Below, one piece after another: positions 61,620 through 64,000 of a stretch of 64,000 nt of DNA. Below the pieces are notes generated by a model, which saw only the letters and a program-made list of their open reading frames with translations, was not told where the DNA came from and made no database searches. The first letter of the stretch is position 1. Every line of letters begins with the position of its first letter. Location of the stretch: NCBI RefSeq assembly GCF_900964775.1, contig NC_041825.1:12401001-12465000 (forward strand), written 5' to 3'. The translations under genes and the position numbers were made by a program. Source of the DNA: Scleropages formosus (Eukaryota > Chordata > Actinopteri > Osteoglossiformes > Osteoglossidae).

Positions 61620-64000
61620 TTCTTTTCGTGAAATACAGACTAAATTCTTCTATTATTAGTATACCAGGTTTACTTTAGTGGAGATACATATCTGAGTTGA
61701 GAGACATGAGTAAAAATGGAAGCAAAAAAAAGCCTTACATAATAAAATGCAACAGAAGTAAGGCTACAAAAAGTATTTAATTCTTTCCTTCTAAATTAGA
61801 CTCTTTTTTGCTGTTCAGTAAAACATTATAATTTTCCTAAAATGAGAAAAAGTGAAGGTGCAATCAACCAGGTAAAAGATATGGATGACTGGAAGTCAAA
61901 GGTAAATTACTTCTCTCTTTTGAAATTCTCATTATCAGGGAAAATGAAACAGATTCATATCTTAGTGAATCTAATTCTATATAGGCCTGCATGTTTTTGT
62001 GCACATTTTTTACAAAGCAGATTAAGCAGCAGGTCTCTTGACTTGTACTGAAGATGACAATTTGTTCCAAGTCCACAATCATATACATATGATATACATA
62101 TCATATGCATAAATGTGCATGCACAATCTTATACACAAATATGTACGCACAATTAAATAGATGGAGAACAAAAGAAATAATGCCTTCATTTAATGGTTTG
62201 CGTTACAGGGTTTTAAAAGAAATTTTGTTCTGTAATACTTTTAAAACATGATACATAGAAGGATAATTTCTTCATCTGATATCTTTACAGTGTAAAGTAT
62301 GGTGCAATATTTAGCGAACTTCAAAGAGATGATTTGTAATCCCTGGACTGTTTGCATTTATCTCTTTCAGAATGTGTTTATTGTAGAGTTAATATCTCAA
62401 GTATGCCTTAAGGTACCCATGATCGAATCTTAGAACTCAACGCCCAGTGTTCTTTGTTTGCTCTGTGAGTCTTTGAAGTACTAAACAGAAAAGCACATAT
62501 GTTCCCTTACAACTGGAGACCTGGAGTTATACATGTTGGCATTCAGTTGTAGTTATGTTCTATGGAACAATGAATCCATTTTACTCAAACAATTGGGATG
62601 AAAAGGGAATGTATTATTAATAGACTATTTGTTTCTTGGCTTGTTGGAAATGTGGTTCTCATCATAATGGAATCTGTGACAGTAAAGCAGGTGATGTCAT
62701 AAATGGACTTTTCAAATAGAAATAATTTCAAATAAAATGAGATTTTTTTTATCTAATGGTCCTTTGATAGTTCCCTGAAAGAAAACTCATAACCGAAAAC
62801 TTGGGTGAAAAGTTTTGATGTAGGCCAGTGTTTCTATGGAGAAGATTACAGTCTGTTATTTCAAGTCTTGTAAAGGAACACACACAGCAAGTGTTTCAGT
62901 TATAGAGCTAAATATGTATTTTATGTATGTATAAACTACATTTCATATATTTTTGGGAAGTAAGCTAAAGTGAAGCAAGCTGAACAGTTTGCCAGGGCTT
63001 GTAGGAAGAGATTAGTGTTACTTCTGCTCTGGGGGATGTGCATCCCACTTTTGGTGAAGCTATGATAGACAAAGCTGTGGGGCTCTAAAATCTAGAAATA
63101 GAATTCTTCCTGAGTTCTGGCTTCACATCATTGAAAGGGGTAATTAAACGCCTTCAGCAAATACCTGTGGATGGAATTTTTAGCTATGTAATTCTGATAA
63201 ACCTGTCTGGAAAATAATTACTATATGCAGGAAGATCAGAGACACTAGATACAACATCTCATAAATTACAAATATTGCAAAGCTAAATCTTTAACGCTAA
63301 GCCTTGCAAATAGTGATTTGTGGTATTATGCTGCCTTGCTTGTTAGGAAGCAATAGATAGCTATGAAAATCTTGCTGACAGTGAAAAGAATAATGCCAAT
63401 ATTTCACCAGCAGTTGCAGCAGGATTAGTATTAAACTTACGAGACAACAGCATATTGAACTCAGGTGGGGGATTTATTTCTGAAAAACATCTGCACGATT
63501 TAGGCTGACTGGGCGTTATAATATGAGATTTCAGCTTGATTCCATTTAAAATTTAATCTATATCAATAATGCACTGACCAGAAGCAATAACTACCAGATG
63601 TAACTTTGCTGCAGGAGGTTAAAATTTCAATCTGTCATTGCGAGAAGATATTTGTCAAATGTACTGCATGAGTTCATGTTAATGACATTGTGAAGACTTT
63701 AAAATGAATGGTAAACAGCTTCTTCAAAAGGGATTTCCAAATTTAATTTAATGTGTAATGCATATTTCATCTGAGTAATGCGAAAGAAACTATTCCAGCA
63801 TTTAGAATGAGATCTCAGCCGCCAGGCCAGCACAGCATGTGTTACTTATAGGTAAGCTATTTGCACATTAGGTTTCCAAGTTGCACTTATGCTGATATAC
63901 TGTATGTTGCATAAGAATACGAACATTAATTCTTGGTATTGTTAGCTTAATAGTATCAATATTTCAGAACTGTGATTAAAATCTCAAGGTGAAGCAAGAG
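61620..64000. other. Repeat-poor AT-rich intergenic DNA
   Basis: In contrast to the rest of the window, this 2.4 kb has no recognisable SINE, LINE or long microsatellite and no credible exon. It contains many TAAT and ATTA homeodomain-type cores and a TAATGCATATTT stretch near 63755. It could be conserved regulatory DNA of a gene to the right, but that is inference. Confidence 0.4.

Overview
This is a vertebrate nuclear window, almost certainly from a ray-finned fish. The genes are split by GT-AG introns and their products read as fish orthologues of human proteins. The introns are littered with tRNA-derived SINEs of fish type, a Tc1-like transposon and long CA/GT runs. The commonest SINE (box B GGTTCGAGTCCCGC, GT-rich tail) reminds me of bonytongue (arowana-type) genomes, but that is from memory and unchecked.

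Eight protein-coding genes are recognised, seven of them complete at coding level. Left to right: grid2ip (delphilin, -, only the first three coding exons, 1834-3471); zdhhc4 (+, 11094-14112); e4f1 (-, 15269-25189); pgp (+, 26636-27666); bricd5 (+, 31196-34784); mlst8 (-, 35800-40340); ciao3/narfl (+, 41394-47056); meiob (-, 50345-56014). Exon borders were set by hand from splice sites, reading phase and remembered human proteins, so each may be off by a base or two.

The order e4f1-pgp-bricd5-mlst8 with its orientations is the mirror image of human 16p13.3. ciao3 and meiob also come from 16p13.3. grid2ip and zdhhc4 are neighbours on human 7p22. The fish window therefore joins two blocks that are separate in human. 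Three gene pairs are head to head around CpG-rich DNA (grid2ip/zdhhc4, e4f1/pgp, mlst8/ciao3), and three are tail to tail (zdhhc4/e4f1, bricd5/mlst8, ciao3/meiob). The genes serve unrelated processes: synaptic scaffold, palmitoylation, transcription/ubiquitin ligase, metabolite repair, BRICHOS protein, mTOR complexes, cytosolic Fe-S assembly and meiotic recombination. I see no functional operon-like unit.

The right flank (56015-64000) holds no recognisable gene: SINEs up to about 61.6 kb, then 2.4 kb of repeat-poor AT-rich DNA. The most unusual local structure is a minisatellite in e4f1 intron 2 whose units repeat the exon 2 splice donor with TTAGGG-like spacers. Second is a Tigger-type miniature transposon downstream of pgp. 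No virus-like element, CRISPR array or free-standing RNA gene was found.
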